DNA of 64,000 bases, taken from contig NZ_JALBGC010000005.1 of the NCBI RefSeq assembly GCF_022631375.1, positions 310,001 to 374,000 of the forward strand. Direction: 5' to 3'. This DNA is from Hymenobacter cyanobacteriorum. GTDB lineage: Bacteria > Bacteroidota > Bacteroidia > Cytophagales > Hymenobacteraceae. The stretch's first letter is position 1; each line of letters opens with the position of its first letter. The notes beneath the pieces were generated by a model. That model saw only the letters and a program-made list of their open reading frames with translations, searched no databases and had not been told where the DNA came from. This document shows positions 24,713 through 32,437 of the stretch, in pieces. Position numbers and translations under genes: made by a program.

Positions 24713-25327
24713 TTACAGCTTATCCGACACCGAACCGGAAATCTGCTTGGCGGTGCGCAGGGCCTGGAATTCACCTTGCACGCCCCGGATGGTCAGCTTA
24801 TCGTCGAGGGTGTAGGTGCTACGCAGCTGCTCGTAGCGGCCGTTGAGGGCGCTGAGTACGTTGGCGGCGCGGGTCCAGTCGTTGGGAGTCCATTCGCGGC
24901 GGTCTTCGCGCACTTTGTCGAGGAAGCGGGTGTAGGTGTCGAGCAGCTGCGGGGCAGTGAGGCGGCTCACCGTCATGCGCTCGCGGAAAAAGTCGGACAC
25001 GGCTGTGTCGGTGGCCACGCCCGAAGCAACCGTGGCGGTCGTGCTCGGGGTACTGGTGCCGGTGCTGGGATTGATAACCGTGGTGCCCGGGCGGGCCGTG
25101 GTGCCGGCAGCGGTGCCGGCGGGCACGGTGGTGGTGCGGGTGGTGCGGCGGATGACCTTGCCGGTGGCGGGGTCGAGGTCTTCGGTGACTTCTGTGACCT
25201 GCTCGGTGCCGGGCTTAGCGGTGGTGGTGGCGGTGCTGGTTTTGGCCGTGGTGGTGGTTTTAGTCTGGGCGTGGGCGGCCGAGAAGGGCAGGGCCAGGAG
25301 CAGCGCGAAAAGGGGAACGTTTTTCAT
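24713..25327 (-). CDS. Secreted Thr-rich hypothetical protein
   Basis: A 204-residue protein with signal peptide MKNVPLFALLLALPFSAAHAQ. Residues 22-105 are low complexity and Thr-rich (TKTTTTAKTSTATTTAKPGT), with EDLDPATGKVIRRTTRTTT in the middle. The last 90 residues form a helical domain (AVSDFFRERMTVSRLTAPQL, WTRAANVLSALNGRYEQLRS, LDDKLTIRGVQGEFQALRTA). I do not recognise the family. The composition of the Thr region resembles a flexible stalk. Confidence 0.72.
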   Translation of the reverse strand: MKNVPLFALLLALPFSAAHAQTKTTTTAKTSTATTTAKPGTEQVTEVTEDLDPATGKVIRRTTRTTTVPAGTAAGTTARPGTTVINPSTGTSTPSTTATVASGVATDTAVSDFFRERMTVSRLTAPQLLDTYTRFLDKVREDRREWTPNDWTRAANVLSALNGRYEQLRSTYTLDDKLTIRGVQGEFQALRTAKQISGSVSDKL

Positions 25328-25933
25328 AGGAATGAGCAGTTGACTGGGACTTAAACGGCAAAAGGCGCGGCACGGTCGGGTCTGCCGCCGCGCGCGGGCT
25401 GCAAATGCAAGCTTCGCGCCACAACGAGTAAGTCAAAACCCAAATAAATCGTGCTCTTACGAGGGGGCTGATAGTCAGTTCGTGGCCGGTCGTCATTGGA
25501 AAGGCCCGCACCAGCAGAATGGTGACGTCACTAATACTCAACTGAACTTGGCCGACGACCGCGCCGCCATTGCCCGCGCCCAACGCCGCCTCAAGGCCCA
25601 GCTCGAGCTCAAGTTTGAGGATAGGGAGAATGTGTACAGCTTCTTTGATTTCCCGGCGGCGAAGGTGAACAAGTCCGGCAAAGTGAGAGTGGTGGGTGTG
25701 TCCAAGCCGGCCTAATGTCGAAAGCCTCCTGCACGGGCGTGAAAACGGCTTTCCGAAGTGTCTTGCACGGGCCTGCAAGCGGCTTCTGTATGCTTAGAAG
25801 GTGGCTGGCACGGGCGTATGGTTGGTGTGCGTTACAGCTGCGTGCCAGCTACATTTGGGTAGGAAGTGAATAGAAATAAAATCACCTTTTTATTGAAATC
25901 AGATACGGTGTTTAAACCAATGCCCATGACGAT
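25328..25933. other. 606-base gene-poor interval
   Basis: Only one weak reading frame (25482-25715) is found here. Three short direct copies of GCACGGGC begin at 25731, 25765 and 25808; the first two are each followed after a few bases by a CGGCTT word. The segment just before the next gene (25860-25930) is unusually AT-rich for this window. No promoter or terminator is clear. It looks like a decayed region between a minus-strand gene and a plus-strand gene. Confidence 0.5.
25482..25715 (+). CDS. Possible small protein or gene remnant
   Basis: A 77-residue frame from a GTG. The first 15 residues look random, but from NLADDRAAIARAQRRLKAQL onward it resembles real protein, with a helical basic stretch and then KFEDRENVYSFFDFPAAKVN. 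It may be the C-terminal remnant of a longer gene, a small gene, or chance. No family is recognised. Confidence 0.3.
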   Translation: MAGRHWKGPHQQNGDVTNTQLNLADDRAAIARAQRRLKAQLELKFEDRENVYSFFDFPAAKVNKSGKVRVVGVSKPA

Positions 25934-26365
25934 ATGAATTTGTTCAAGTGTAAAATCCGCACGCCCTTGGATGTATTCGGGGTAGTATGCGTGCTGGGTT
26001 TTGCCATGGTTTTTGTGAAATGCAGCGTTTCCGAAATTAGCCTGCTGGCCCGGTGGAAATACGGCATTGCCCATGTCTCAAAGGTGTACCGCAGCGGCAA
26101 AGGGGAGATGCTTTTCGGCTACTGGTACGACGTGGACGGCATTCGTCACACCAGCGGCCGGGCCTGGGACGAAAAGGCCCGGGTGGGGGAGCGGTACGTG
26201 GTGCGCTACGGCGTCTTTGACCCGGACGGCAACGACTTCTTATACGACCTGCCCGTACCCGACAGCATCACGGAAACCCACGGGCGCCAATGGCAAGCCT
26301 TTTTGCGCCATTCGCATTATCACCCTCCCTACATTCGCTATAATGCTGTCATGGACGAACATTAA
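25934..26365 (+). CDS. Membrane-anchored hypothetical protein
   Basis: A 143-residue protein with one N-terminal TM segment (about 12-30, LDVFGVVCVLGFAMVFVKC) and a soluble domain of beta type (ISLLARWKYGIAHVSKVYRS, GEMLFGYWYDVDGIRHTSGR, VGERYVVRYGVFDPDGNDFL). The alternating pattern with Tyr and Gly suggests an SH3- or OB-like barrel, similar to DUF3592-like domains, which is a guess. Codon use becomes GC-rich again here, which supports a real gene despite the AT-rich start. Confidence 0.65.
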   Translation: MNLFKCKIRTPLDVFGVVCVLGFAMVFVKCSVSEISLLARWKYGIAHVSKVYRSGKGEMLFGYWYDVDGIRHTSGRAWDEKARVGERYVVRYGVFDPDGNDFLYDLPVPDSITETHGRQWQAFLRHSHYHPPYIRYNAVMDEH

Positions 26366-26549
26366 ACGCTCTTTTTAGCAAACCCTTGGCTGACGCTCGG
26401 CACCAAGTAGATGCGTGCTAGTTGCAGGATAGTAAAAGTTTACGAAACTCGTCTACGAATCAACGTTTGCGAAATACTCCGAGGGGATGGGTTTCGTGAA
26501 CTCGAAAATTCAGTTGGCGCATGCGCTAGCAGCCCGCCAATAACACGGC

Positions 26550-27716
26550 TTAGCTCAGCGCCTCGGCCAGCGCCTCTTTCACGCGGCGCAGGTCGCCGTC
26601 GGTCATGGCCGAGCCGCTGGGCAGGCACAGGCCCCGGGCAAACAGGTCTTCGCACACCGCGCCGCCGTACATGGGCGCGGCGGCGAAAAGGGGCTGCAGG
26701 TGCAGCGGCTTCCAGAGCGGGCGGCTCTCGATGTTGCGGGTTTCGAGGTGCAGGCGCAAGGTTTCGGGCGTAGCGCCAGGGGCCGTGGGGGCGGCTTCGG
26801 GGTCGGCCGGGTTGAGGAGGGTGGTGGTGAGCCAGCGGTTGGAGCGGCTGCCTGCCGGCTCGGGGGCCAGCGCCACCGTGATGCCGGGCAGGGGTGCGAG
26901 GTGTTCGCGGTACCAGTCGAAGATTTGGCGGCGGCGCTTCACGCGCTCGGGCAGCAGCTCCATTTGCCCGCGCCCGATGCCGGCCAGAATGTTGCTGAGG
27001 CGGTAATTGTAGCCGGTTTCGGAGTGCTGGTAGTGGGGCGCGTCGTCCTTGGCCTGGGTGGCCAGAAAGCGGGCGCGCTCGGCCAGGGCGCGGTCGTAAG
27101 TCACGAGCGCGCCGCCGCCGCTGGTGGTCAGAATCTTGTTGCCGTTGAAGGAAAACACCCCCACCCGGCCGAAGCCGCCCAGTGGCTGCTGCTGCCACTC
27201 CGAGCCCAGCGCCTCGGCCGCATCTTCGAGAATAGGAATGTCGAATTCCTGCGCCAACGCCAGGATTTCGGGCAGCTTTGCCGGCATGCCGTAGAGGTGC
27301 ACCAAGATGAGGGCTTTGGGCTTTTTGCCCTTGGCAATGCGGTCCACGATGGCCTCGCGCAGGCGCTCGGGGCAGAGGTTCCAGGTTTCGGGCTCGCTAT
27401 CTACGAAGACGGGCGTGGCCCCGAGGTACACAATGGGGTTAGCCGTGGCCACGAACGTGAAGGAGGGACACAGCACTTCGTCGCCCGGCCCTACACCCAG
27501 CAAAATCAGCCCCAGATGAATGGCAGCCGTGCCCGAGGTCAGCGCCACCGCGTACGGCACGCCCACCGCCGCGCAGATGTCGGCCTCGAAACCCGTGATG
27601 TTGGGCCCGGCCGGCGCCACCCAGTTGTCCTCAATGGCCTTGTGCACATAGTTGAGCTCGTGGCGGCCGAGGTGGGGCGGGGAAAGGTAGAGACGGTCGT
27701 AATCCTGGCTACGCAT
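26550..27716 (-). CDS. DegT/DnrJ/EryC1/StrS aminotransferase (PglE-like)
   Basis: A 388-residue PLP enzyme that transfers an amino group to a nucleotide-linked keto-sugar. Motifs: LYLSPPHLGRHELNYVHKAI, ALTSGTAAIHLGLILLGVGP, EVLCPSFTFVATANPIVYLG, PILEDAAEALGSEW and the PLP-Lys in GVFSFNGNKILTTSGGGALV. It resembles PglE/PseC/LegC-type enzymes that make 4-amino sugars. With the acetyltransferase and sugar transferase upstream on the same strand it completes an E-D-C set. The ATG at 27716 fits homologue length; an ATG at 27743 is possible and would add nine residues. Confidence 0.9.
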   Translation of the reverse strand: MRSQDYDRLYLSPPHLGRHELNYVHKAIEDNWVAPAGPNITGFEADICAAVGVPYAVALTSGTAAIHLGLILLGVGPGDEVLCPSFTFVATANPIVYLGATPVFVDSEPETWNLCPERLREAIVDRIAKGKKPKALILVHLYGMPAKLPEILALAQEFDIPILEDAAEALGSEWQQQPLGGFGRVGVFSFNGNKILTTSGGGALVTYDRALAERARFLATQAKDDAPHYQHSETGYNYRLSNILAGIGRGQMELLPERVKRRRQIFDWYREHLAPLPGITVALAPEPAGSRSNRWLTTTLLNPADPEAAPTAPGATPETLRLHLETRNIESRPLWKPLHLQPLFAAAPMYGGAVCEDLFARGLCLPSGSAMTDGDLRRVKEALAEALS

Positions 27717-27816
27717 GTAGTAAAGGTTGTAATTGCACGTCATGTGCCGAGCGTAGCATTTTGCCCGCAGTCACTAACTCGATTGTGAGAGCGTTAATGA
27801 TTACTGGTGGCGGGCT

Positions 27817-27846
27817 AGATGCTTCGCTACGCTCTGCATGACGGTC
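27817..27846. repeat. Half copy of the REP/MITE-like palindrome (subfamily A)
   Basis: AGATGCTTCGCTACGCTCTG and onward matches the right arm of the element at 43858-43896, but no left arm is present nearby. It lies between the aminotransferase and acetyltransferase genes. Confidence 0.8.
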
Positions 27847-27866
27847 TAATATTCTTCATTAACAAA

Positions 27867-28556
27867 TCAAATTGCCCTCGCCGGCACGCCCACGGCCGTC
27901 ACATTCGCCGGCAGGTCGCGCACGGCGACCGCGCCGGCTCCCACAATGGTGTTTTCGCCCACTTGCACGCCCTGAATCACGGTGGCATTCGTGCCAAGGT
28001 ACACCCCGGGGGCCAGCCGTGCCGCGCCGCTCACGTTGGCGTGGGGCATCAGCGAGCAGAAATCGGCCAGCTCGGCATCGTGGCCCACGGTGCAGCCCAG
28101 GTTCAGCAACACGAATCGGCCCAGGGTAATGTCGCAGGTGAGCACGCAGCTTTGCTGAATGAGGCAGCCGGCTCCCAGCATCACCCGTTGGCGCGGGTGC
28201 AGCGCCACGCCCGGGTGCACCAGCGGCGGGAAGCTGAGCTGCGCCGACGTGAGCCGGGCCACTACGCCCGCCCGCCCGGCGGAGCTACCCACGGCCACGG
28301 CCACCGCCAGCGGCTCGGTGGTAGCATTAAGGTCGGCGGCAGTGCCGAGGTAGGGGAGGCCGGCCACGGTAGGCGTAGCGGGCGCGCGGTCGTCGTAGAA
28401 GCCCCGCACCTGCCAGGTGGGCTGCACCTCGTTGATTTGCTGGATGAGCAGTAACACCTCGCGTCCGAGGCCGCCCGCGCCAACAATGACGAGCGGAGGC
28501 CGCGCGTCGGTTGATGCTGATTCGATGTCGTAATCCGAAAAGAAAAGCTGGGTCAT
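27867..28556 (-). CDS. PglD/NeuD-like sugar O/N-acetyltransferase
   Basis: A 229-residue left-handed beta-helix acetyltransferase. The N-terminal Rossmann-like domain binds the nucleotide sugar (PLVIVGAGGLGREVLLLI); hexapeptide repeats follow (VMLGAGCLIQQSCVLTCDIT, RFVLLNLGCTVGHDAELADF, GVYLGTNATVIQGVQVGENT). The His in NLGCTVGHDAEL is the expected catalytic base. The product would be an N-acetylated diamino sugar if it follows the PglE-like enzyme. It begins 10 bases after the sugar transferase gene, so the two are co-transcribed. Confidence 0.9.
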   Translation of the reverse strand: MTQLFFSDYDIESASTDARPPLVIVGAGGLGREVLLLIQQINEVQPTWQVRGFYDDRAPATPTVAGLPYLGTAADLNATTEPLAVAVAVGSSAGRAGVVARLTSAQLSFPPLVHPGVALHPRQRVMLGAGCLIQQSCVLTCDITLGRFVLLNLGCTVGHDAELADFCSLMPHANVSGAARLAPGVYLGTNATVIQGVQVGENTIVGAGAVAVRDLPANVTAVGVPARAI

Positions 28557-28566
28557 AGGCGAATAC

Positions 28567-29232
28567 TTACGAAGAAATTGGCGGCGGGCTGCCCCGAAAA
28601 GCAGTAGTCGTGGCCTCGCCGGGTGCGTTGATGCCGCGGGCTCCCAGCACCCGCCCGGCCGTGCGCCACAAAATGGTTAGGTCCAGCTTAAACGACAGAT
28701 GTTCGACGTACCACACGTCGAAAGCGAATTTCTCTTCCCAGCTGATGGCGTTGCGGCCATTCACCTGGGCCCAGCCGGTGAGGCCGGGGCGTACCTCGTG
28801 GCGGCGGGCCTGCGCGGGCGAGTACAGCGGCAAGTACTCGGGCAGCAGCGGGCGCGGCCCCACCAGGCTCAGGTCGCCGCGCACAATGTTCCAGAGCTGG
28901 GGCAATTCATCGAGCGAGGTGGCCCGCAGCCAGCGGCCCAGCGGCGGCAGGCGCTGCGCATCGGGCAGCAGCTGGCCGGTGGCGTCGCGGGCCTCCGTCA
29001 TGGTTTGCAGCTTATAGAGCGTGAACAGCCGCCCGTGCCAGCCTGGCCGCATCTGCCGAAACAGCCAGCGACCCCGGTTCTGGCCCGCCGCCAGCGCCGC
29101 CGCGCCCGCCAGCAGCGGCAGCGTGAGCAGCAGCAGCGGCGTGGCCAGCGTCAGGTCGAGCAAGCGCTTGCCGTGGCGGGCGTAGAAGGAGTTTTGAATG
29201 TTGAGGGTTGAATGTTGAGTTGCCTCAGCCAT
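28567..29232 (-). CDS. PglC/WbaP-type sugar-1-phosphate transferase (undecaprenyl phosphate)
   Basis: A 221-residue monotopic phosphoglycosyl transferase that places the first sugar phosphate on undecaprenyl phosphate. An N-terminal membrane segment (KRLLDLTLATPLLLLTLPLL) is followed by FTLYKLQTM, SLDELPQLWNIVRGDLSLVG, PRPLLPEY and VRPGLTGWAQVNGRNAISWE. Oddly, residues 5-15 (TQHSTLNIQNS) are encoded by an AT-rich intergenic repeat, so the N-terminus was replaced or extended. The ATG at 29232 is only 3 bases after a TACCTTTG box, so the message is probably leaderless. Confidence 0.9.
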   Translation of the reverse strand: MAEATQHSTLNIQNSFYARHGKRLLDLTLATPLLLLTLPLLAGAAALAAGQNRGRWLFRQMRPGWHGRLFTLYKLQTMTEARDATGQLLPDAQRLPPLGRWLRATSLDELPQLWNIVRGDLSLVGPRPLLPEYLPLYSPAQARRHEVRPGLTGWAQVNGRNAISWEEKFAFDVWYVEHLSFKLDLTILWRTAGRVLGARGINAPGEATTTAFRGSPPPISS

Positions 29233-29325
29233 AAACAAAGGTAGGACTCGGTACTTTGCTGGCTGAAAGTAAGGAGAGCGTTGAGTCACTCAAATTCAAC
29301 TCAACATTCAACCCTCAAAACTCAA
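29191..29325. repeat. AT-rich inverted repeat pair around the sugar transferase/ispE promoters
   Basis: Arms at 29191-29222 and 29290-29325 share a perfect 20-bp inverted match (GAGGGTTGAATGTTGAGTTG at 29203-29222 and its complement). They flank about 67 bases that hold the divergent promoter region. The left arm lies inside the 5' end of the sugar transferase gene. Confidence 0.85.
29236..29243 (-). promoter_or_regulatory. -7 promoter element of the sugar transferase gene
   Basis: TACCTTTG on the minus strand ends 3 bases before the ATG at 29232. A TTTC lies 21 bases upstream as a weak -33 element. Confidence 0.6.
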
Positions 29326-29335
29326 CCCTTCAAGG

Positions 29336-30157
29336 ATGCTCGTCTTCCCCAACGCCAAGCTCAACCTCGGCCTCTATGTTACCCAGCGCCGGCCCGACGG
29401 CTTTCACACCCTCGAATCGGTCTTCGTACCCCTGCCCTGGACGGACGCCTTCGAAATGCTCCCGGCTGTAGCCGGCCAGTCCACCAGCCTCACGCTCACC
29501 GGCCGCCCCATTCCCGGCGACCCGGCCACCAACCTCTGCGTGCGGGCCTACGAGCTGCTGCAGGCCGACTTCCCCGAACTGCCGCCGGTGCAGCTGTACC
29601 TGCACAAAATCGTGCCCATCGGGGCCGGTCTGGGCGGCGGCTCAGCCGATGCCGCGTTTGCGCTTAAGGCTGCCAACGAACTGTTCAGCCTTAATCTTTC
29701 GACGGAAGCGCTGGAAAGCTACGCCCGGCAACTAGGCTCCGACTGCGCCTTTTTCATCCGGAATAAGCCCGTGTTGGCGGTGGAGAAAGGCGACGTATTC
29801 GAGGAAATTGACCTGAATCTGAATGGTGTCGGCTGCGTGGTGGTGTATCCCAACCTGCACATCAGCACGGCCGAGGCGTATGCGCGCATCGCTCCACAGC
29901 TGCCGCAGCACCCGCTGCGCGCGGCGTTGGCCCAGCCGATGAGCACTTGGCGCAACACCATTAGCAACGACTTCGAAACGGCTCTTACGCCCAGCCATCC
30001 GGTACTGGCCGAAATCAAACAGCAGCTTTATGATGCCGGCGCGACTTATGCGAGCCTGTCGGGTTCGGGCTCGGCGGTGTACGGCCTGTGGGAAAGTGGG
30101 GAGCCGGCCGCTACAACGTGGCCGGCTGAGTACACGGTTTGGCAGGGCATGCTGTAA
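29336..30157 (+). CDS. ispE: 4-diphosphocytidyl-2-C-methyl-D-erythritol kinase
   Basis: A 273-residue GHMP kinase of the MEP isoprenoid pathway. It phosphorylates CDP-ME on the 2-OH. Motifs are FPNAKLNLGLYVTQRRPDGF with the substrate Lys and Asp, the ATP loop PIGAGLGGGSADAAF, LGSDCAFFI with the catalytic Asp, and SLSGSGSAVYGLW near the end. The length is typical. It diverges from the sugar transferase gene across the repeat-flanked promoter region and converges on the DMT permease. Confidence 0.97.
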   Translation: MLVFPNAKLNLGLYVTQRRPDGFHTLESVFVPLPWTDAFEMLPAVAGQSTSLTLTGRPIPGDPATNLCVRAYELLQADFPELPPVQLYLHKIVPIGAGLGGGSADAAFALKAANELFSLNLSTEALESYARQLGSDCAFFIRNKPVLAVEKGDVFEEIDLNLNGVGCVVVYPNLHISTAEAYARIAPQLPQHPLRAALAQPMSTWRNTISNDFETALTPSHPVLAEIKQQLYDAGATYASLSGSGSAVYGLWESGEPAATTWPAEYTVWQGML

Positions 30158-30158
30158 G

Positions 30159-30222
30159 AGTTAAAAGTGAAGAGTTAAAAGTTAAACCAGTTGCCTTAAC
30201 TTTTAACTCTTCACTTTTAACT
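30159..30222. repeat. AT-rich inverted repeat between ispE and the DMT permease gene
   Basis: A perfect 27-bp inverted repeat, arms 30159-30185 and 30196-30222, loop 10 bases. The arm is built from GTTAAAAGT and GTGAAGAGT words and shares a 25-base exact stretch with the insertion in nadE (47 kb). It may act as a terminator for the two convergent genes. Confidence 0.92.
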
Positions 30223-30228
30223 TAAAAA

Positions 30229-31176
30229 TCAAACCGGTACGGCCGGCTCCAAATCCGGTGCTTTGTCCTTCATCAGCCGGGCCACCAGCGGATGAATCAG
30301 CACGCTGAGCACGATGAGCAGCGTGCCCACGTAGAAGCCCGTGCTCATGCGCTCGCCGTTGAACTGCGGCGCGTGCAGCAGCCCTTGGGTGTGCAGCCAA
30401 TAAATAGCGGCTGCCATCGAAATGCCGTACACCGGCTCTAGGTTGATGGTCAGGTTCACGGCAAAAGGGGAGAGGCGCTTCATCAATTCCACCGACGTGG
30501 AGAAGGCGTACACCGTGCACACGCCAGCCAGCAGCAGCAGCCACAGCCAGTCGTAGCCGTGCCAGGCCAGTTGCAGGCCCTGGCCCTCGGTGAAGTAATG
30601 GCTATACACCGGGAAGAATAACACGATGCTCAGACATGCGCCCGCCATCTCGTAAAACGTGAGCCGCAGCGGCGGATGCGTTTTAATCAGCTTCGAGTTC
30701 AGCACGCTGAACAGCGCCGACAACCCTGCCGACAGCACCGCCACGCCCAAACCCAGCAGCTGGTCAAGCTCGGCCTGGCTCACCAGGTACAGGCCCACCA
30801 TCGTAATCAGGCCCAGGCCCACTTCGTAGCCGCGCACCCGCCGCCACAGCAGCAGCGGCTCGAGCAGCGAGGTCCACAATGCCAGCGTGGCCAGCCCGGC
30901 CAAGCACACGCTGACCGACGACAGGCGCGCGGCCAGAAAAAACGTAATCCAGTGCGCCGCCACCAATGCACCCACCGCCAGCAGCCGCAGCACCTGTCCC
31001 GCCGGAATGCGCCAGGGCATGCGCCGCGCCACCAGCAGCACCGCCAGCCCGGTGGCCGCCAGCAGCGTGCGCCAGAACACCAGCTCCACCGGCGGTACCG
31101 TCAGCAGCTTGCCCAGAATGGCCGTGAAGCCCCACAGGAGCACAATGAAATGGAGCTTGAGATAGTCTTTCAGCAA
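30229..31176 (-). CDS. EamA/DMT family permease
   Basis: A 315-residue inner-membrane permease with about ten TM helices in two EamA repeats: FIVLLWGFTAILGKLL, VFWRTLLAATGLAVLLV, WITFFLAARLSSVSVCLAGL, then YDWLWLLLLAGVCTVYAFST, FAVNLTINLEPVYGISMAAA and VGTLLIVLSVLIHPLV. Substrates in this family include amino acids and other metabolites; this one is unknown. No ATG precedes the first helix except inside an intergenic repeat, so a TTG at 31176 (LLKDYLKLHF) is the probable start. This start is uncertain. Confidence 0.85.
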   Translation of the reverse strand: MLKDYLKLHFIVLLWGFTAILGKLLTVPPVELVFWRTLLAATGLAVLLVARRMPWRIPAGQVLRLLAVGALVAAHWITFFLAARLSSVSVCLAGLATLALWTSLLEPLLLWRRVRGYEVGLGLITMVGLYLVSQAELDQLLGLGVAVLSAGLSALFSVLNSKLIKTHPPLRLTFYEMAGACLSIVLFFPVYSHYFTEGQGLQLAWHGYDWLWLLLLAGVCTVYAFSTSVELMKRLSPFAVNLTINLEPVYGISMAAAIYWLHTQGLLHAPQFNGERMSTGFYVGTLLIVLSVLIHPLVARLMKDKAPDLEPAVPV

Positions 31177-31184
31177 GGTGCAAA

Positions 31185-31259
31185 CGAGTAAATGGGTAAA
31201 GTGCGAACAACCGAGCAAATGAGCAGGCCCTCCCTTACTCATTTACTTACCTACTCACC
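31185..31259. repeat. AT-rich degenerate inverted repeat before the LptF/LptG gene
   Basis: GAGTAAATGGGTAAAG words at 31186-31201 and TTACTCATTTACTTACCTAC words at 31235-31254 form imperfect facing arms. The design is the same as the other AT-rich repeats, but the words are different (GAGTAAATG). Confidence 0.65.
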
Positions 31260-31261
31260 TA

Positions 31262-32341
31262 TTACTTCGGCACAAACCGGTACAGCGCGATGCCGATAAT
31301 CGAAAACACGGTGCTTGGCACCCACGCCGCTACAATGGGCGAAAGGCTACCTACCTGCGCTAGGTTGCGGCTCAGCATCACAAAGATGATGAAGATGAAA
31401 GCCAGTACGAAGCCCAGCGCAATCTGCCCGCCCACGCCGGCGCGCGACTTCCGGGCGCTGAGAATCACGCCAATCAGGGTCAGGATGATGATGGCGAAGG
31501 GGTAGGAGTACCGCTCGTACTTCTCGCTGAGGTAAATCTGGGTATCGTCGGCCCCGCGCTCAATTTTAGTGCGGATATAGCGGTTGAGTTCTGGCAGCGT
31601 CATGGTTTCGGCCAGCTTGTAGTTGCTGGCGAAGTCGGCGGGCAGCAGATTCAGCGTGGTATCGCGGGCCGGAATGGATTTGAGGGTTTCATCCTGCGGC
31701 CCGCGAAACGTGCGCACCAGCTGCGGCGAGAGGTGCCACACGTGCTTGGTCGAATCCCAGTTGATGGCATCGGCCGTGAGGCGGCGGTTTAGAATAGTGC
31801 TGTCCACGGTCTCGAGCGCAAAATGGAAGCCGATGTTATTCACGTTGTCGTAGCTCTCCATGTACACGTAGCTGCGCGACCCAATCTTGATGTGCACGTT
31901 GCGCCCCTGAAACCGGTATGGCAATTTGATGTACGCCTTCTCGAATTGTACCCGCGATTTATTCCCTATCGGCAACACCCAGCCAATCAGTCCGAATATC
32001 AGCAAACCCACTACCGCGCCACCGGCCGCATACGGCACCATTAGCCGCCGAAAACTCACCCCACTGGCCAGAATGGCCACGATTTCGGTGCGCGCCGCCA
32101 ATTGCGCCGTCACAAATACCACCGCAATAAAAATGGTAATCGGCGATAACAGGTTGGCGAAATAGGGAAACAGAAAAATGTAATAGCCGAAAATAATTTT
32201 CGACATCGACAGATTATGCTGAATAAAGTCGTCGTTTTTCTCCGTGAAATCAATCACGCAAATCACCGTCACCAGAATAGCTACCGAGAAAAAGAACGCG
32301 GCGAGAAATTTCTTGATGATGTATTTATCGAGGATATTCAT
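31262..32341 (-). CDS. LptF/LptG family lipopolysaccharide export permease
   Basis: A 359-residue inner-membrane permease of the Lpt system, which extracts LPS for transport to the outer membrane with LptB. The N-terminus MNILDKYIIKKFLAAFFFSV and three TM segments, then a periplasmic beta-jellyroll (about 100-260: RNVHIKIGSRSYVYMESYDN), then three more TMs (YPFAIIILTLIGVILSARKS, LGFVLAFIFIIFVMLSRNLA, SPIVAAWVPSTVFSIIGIAL) fit LptG/LptF. Whether it is LptF or LptG cannot be decided. The ATG at 32341 starts the family N-terminus; the extension upstream is repeat-encoded. Confidence 0.92.
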   Translation of the reverse strand: MNILDKYIIKKFLAAFFFSVAILVTVICVIDFTEKNDDFIQHNLSMSKIIFGYYIFLFPYFANLLSPITIFIAVVFVTAQLAARTEIVAILASGVSFRRLMVPYAAGGAVVGLLIFGLIGWVLPIGNKSRVQFEKAYIKLPYRFQGRNVHIKIGSRSYVYMESYDNVNNIGFHFALETVDSTILNRRLTADAINWDSTKHVWHLSPQLVRTFRGPQDETLKSIPARDTTLNLLPADFASNYKLAETMTLPELNRYIRTKIERGADDTQIYLSEKYERYSYPFAIIILTLIGVILSARKSRAGVGGQIALGFVLAFIFIIFVMLSRNLAQVGSLSPIVAAWVPSTVFSIIGIALYRFVPK

Positions 32342-32350
32342 TTTAAAATA

Positions 32351-32434
32351 ATGTTGAGTTTTGAGGGTTGAGTTTTGAATTAAGCAGTTGAATGAGGCGG
32401 ACTGCACTCAACATTCAAAACTCAACATTCAACA
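32351..32434. repeat. AT-rich inverted repeat between the Lpt permease and tgt
   Basis: Arms 32351-32380 and 32406-32434 made of TTGAGTTTTGAGGG and AACATTCAAAACTCAAC words. Same word family as the atpD-atpC and sugar transferase repeats. Confidence 0.85.
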
Positions 32435-32437
32435 CTT

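Noticed and set aside
25260..25778. 172-residue minus-strand frame in the gap after the Thr-rich gene
   Set aside because: It overlaps the start of the Thr-rich secreted gene in another frame and has no signal peptide, domain or promoter.
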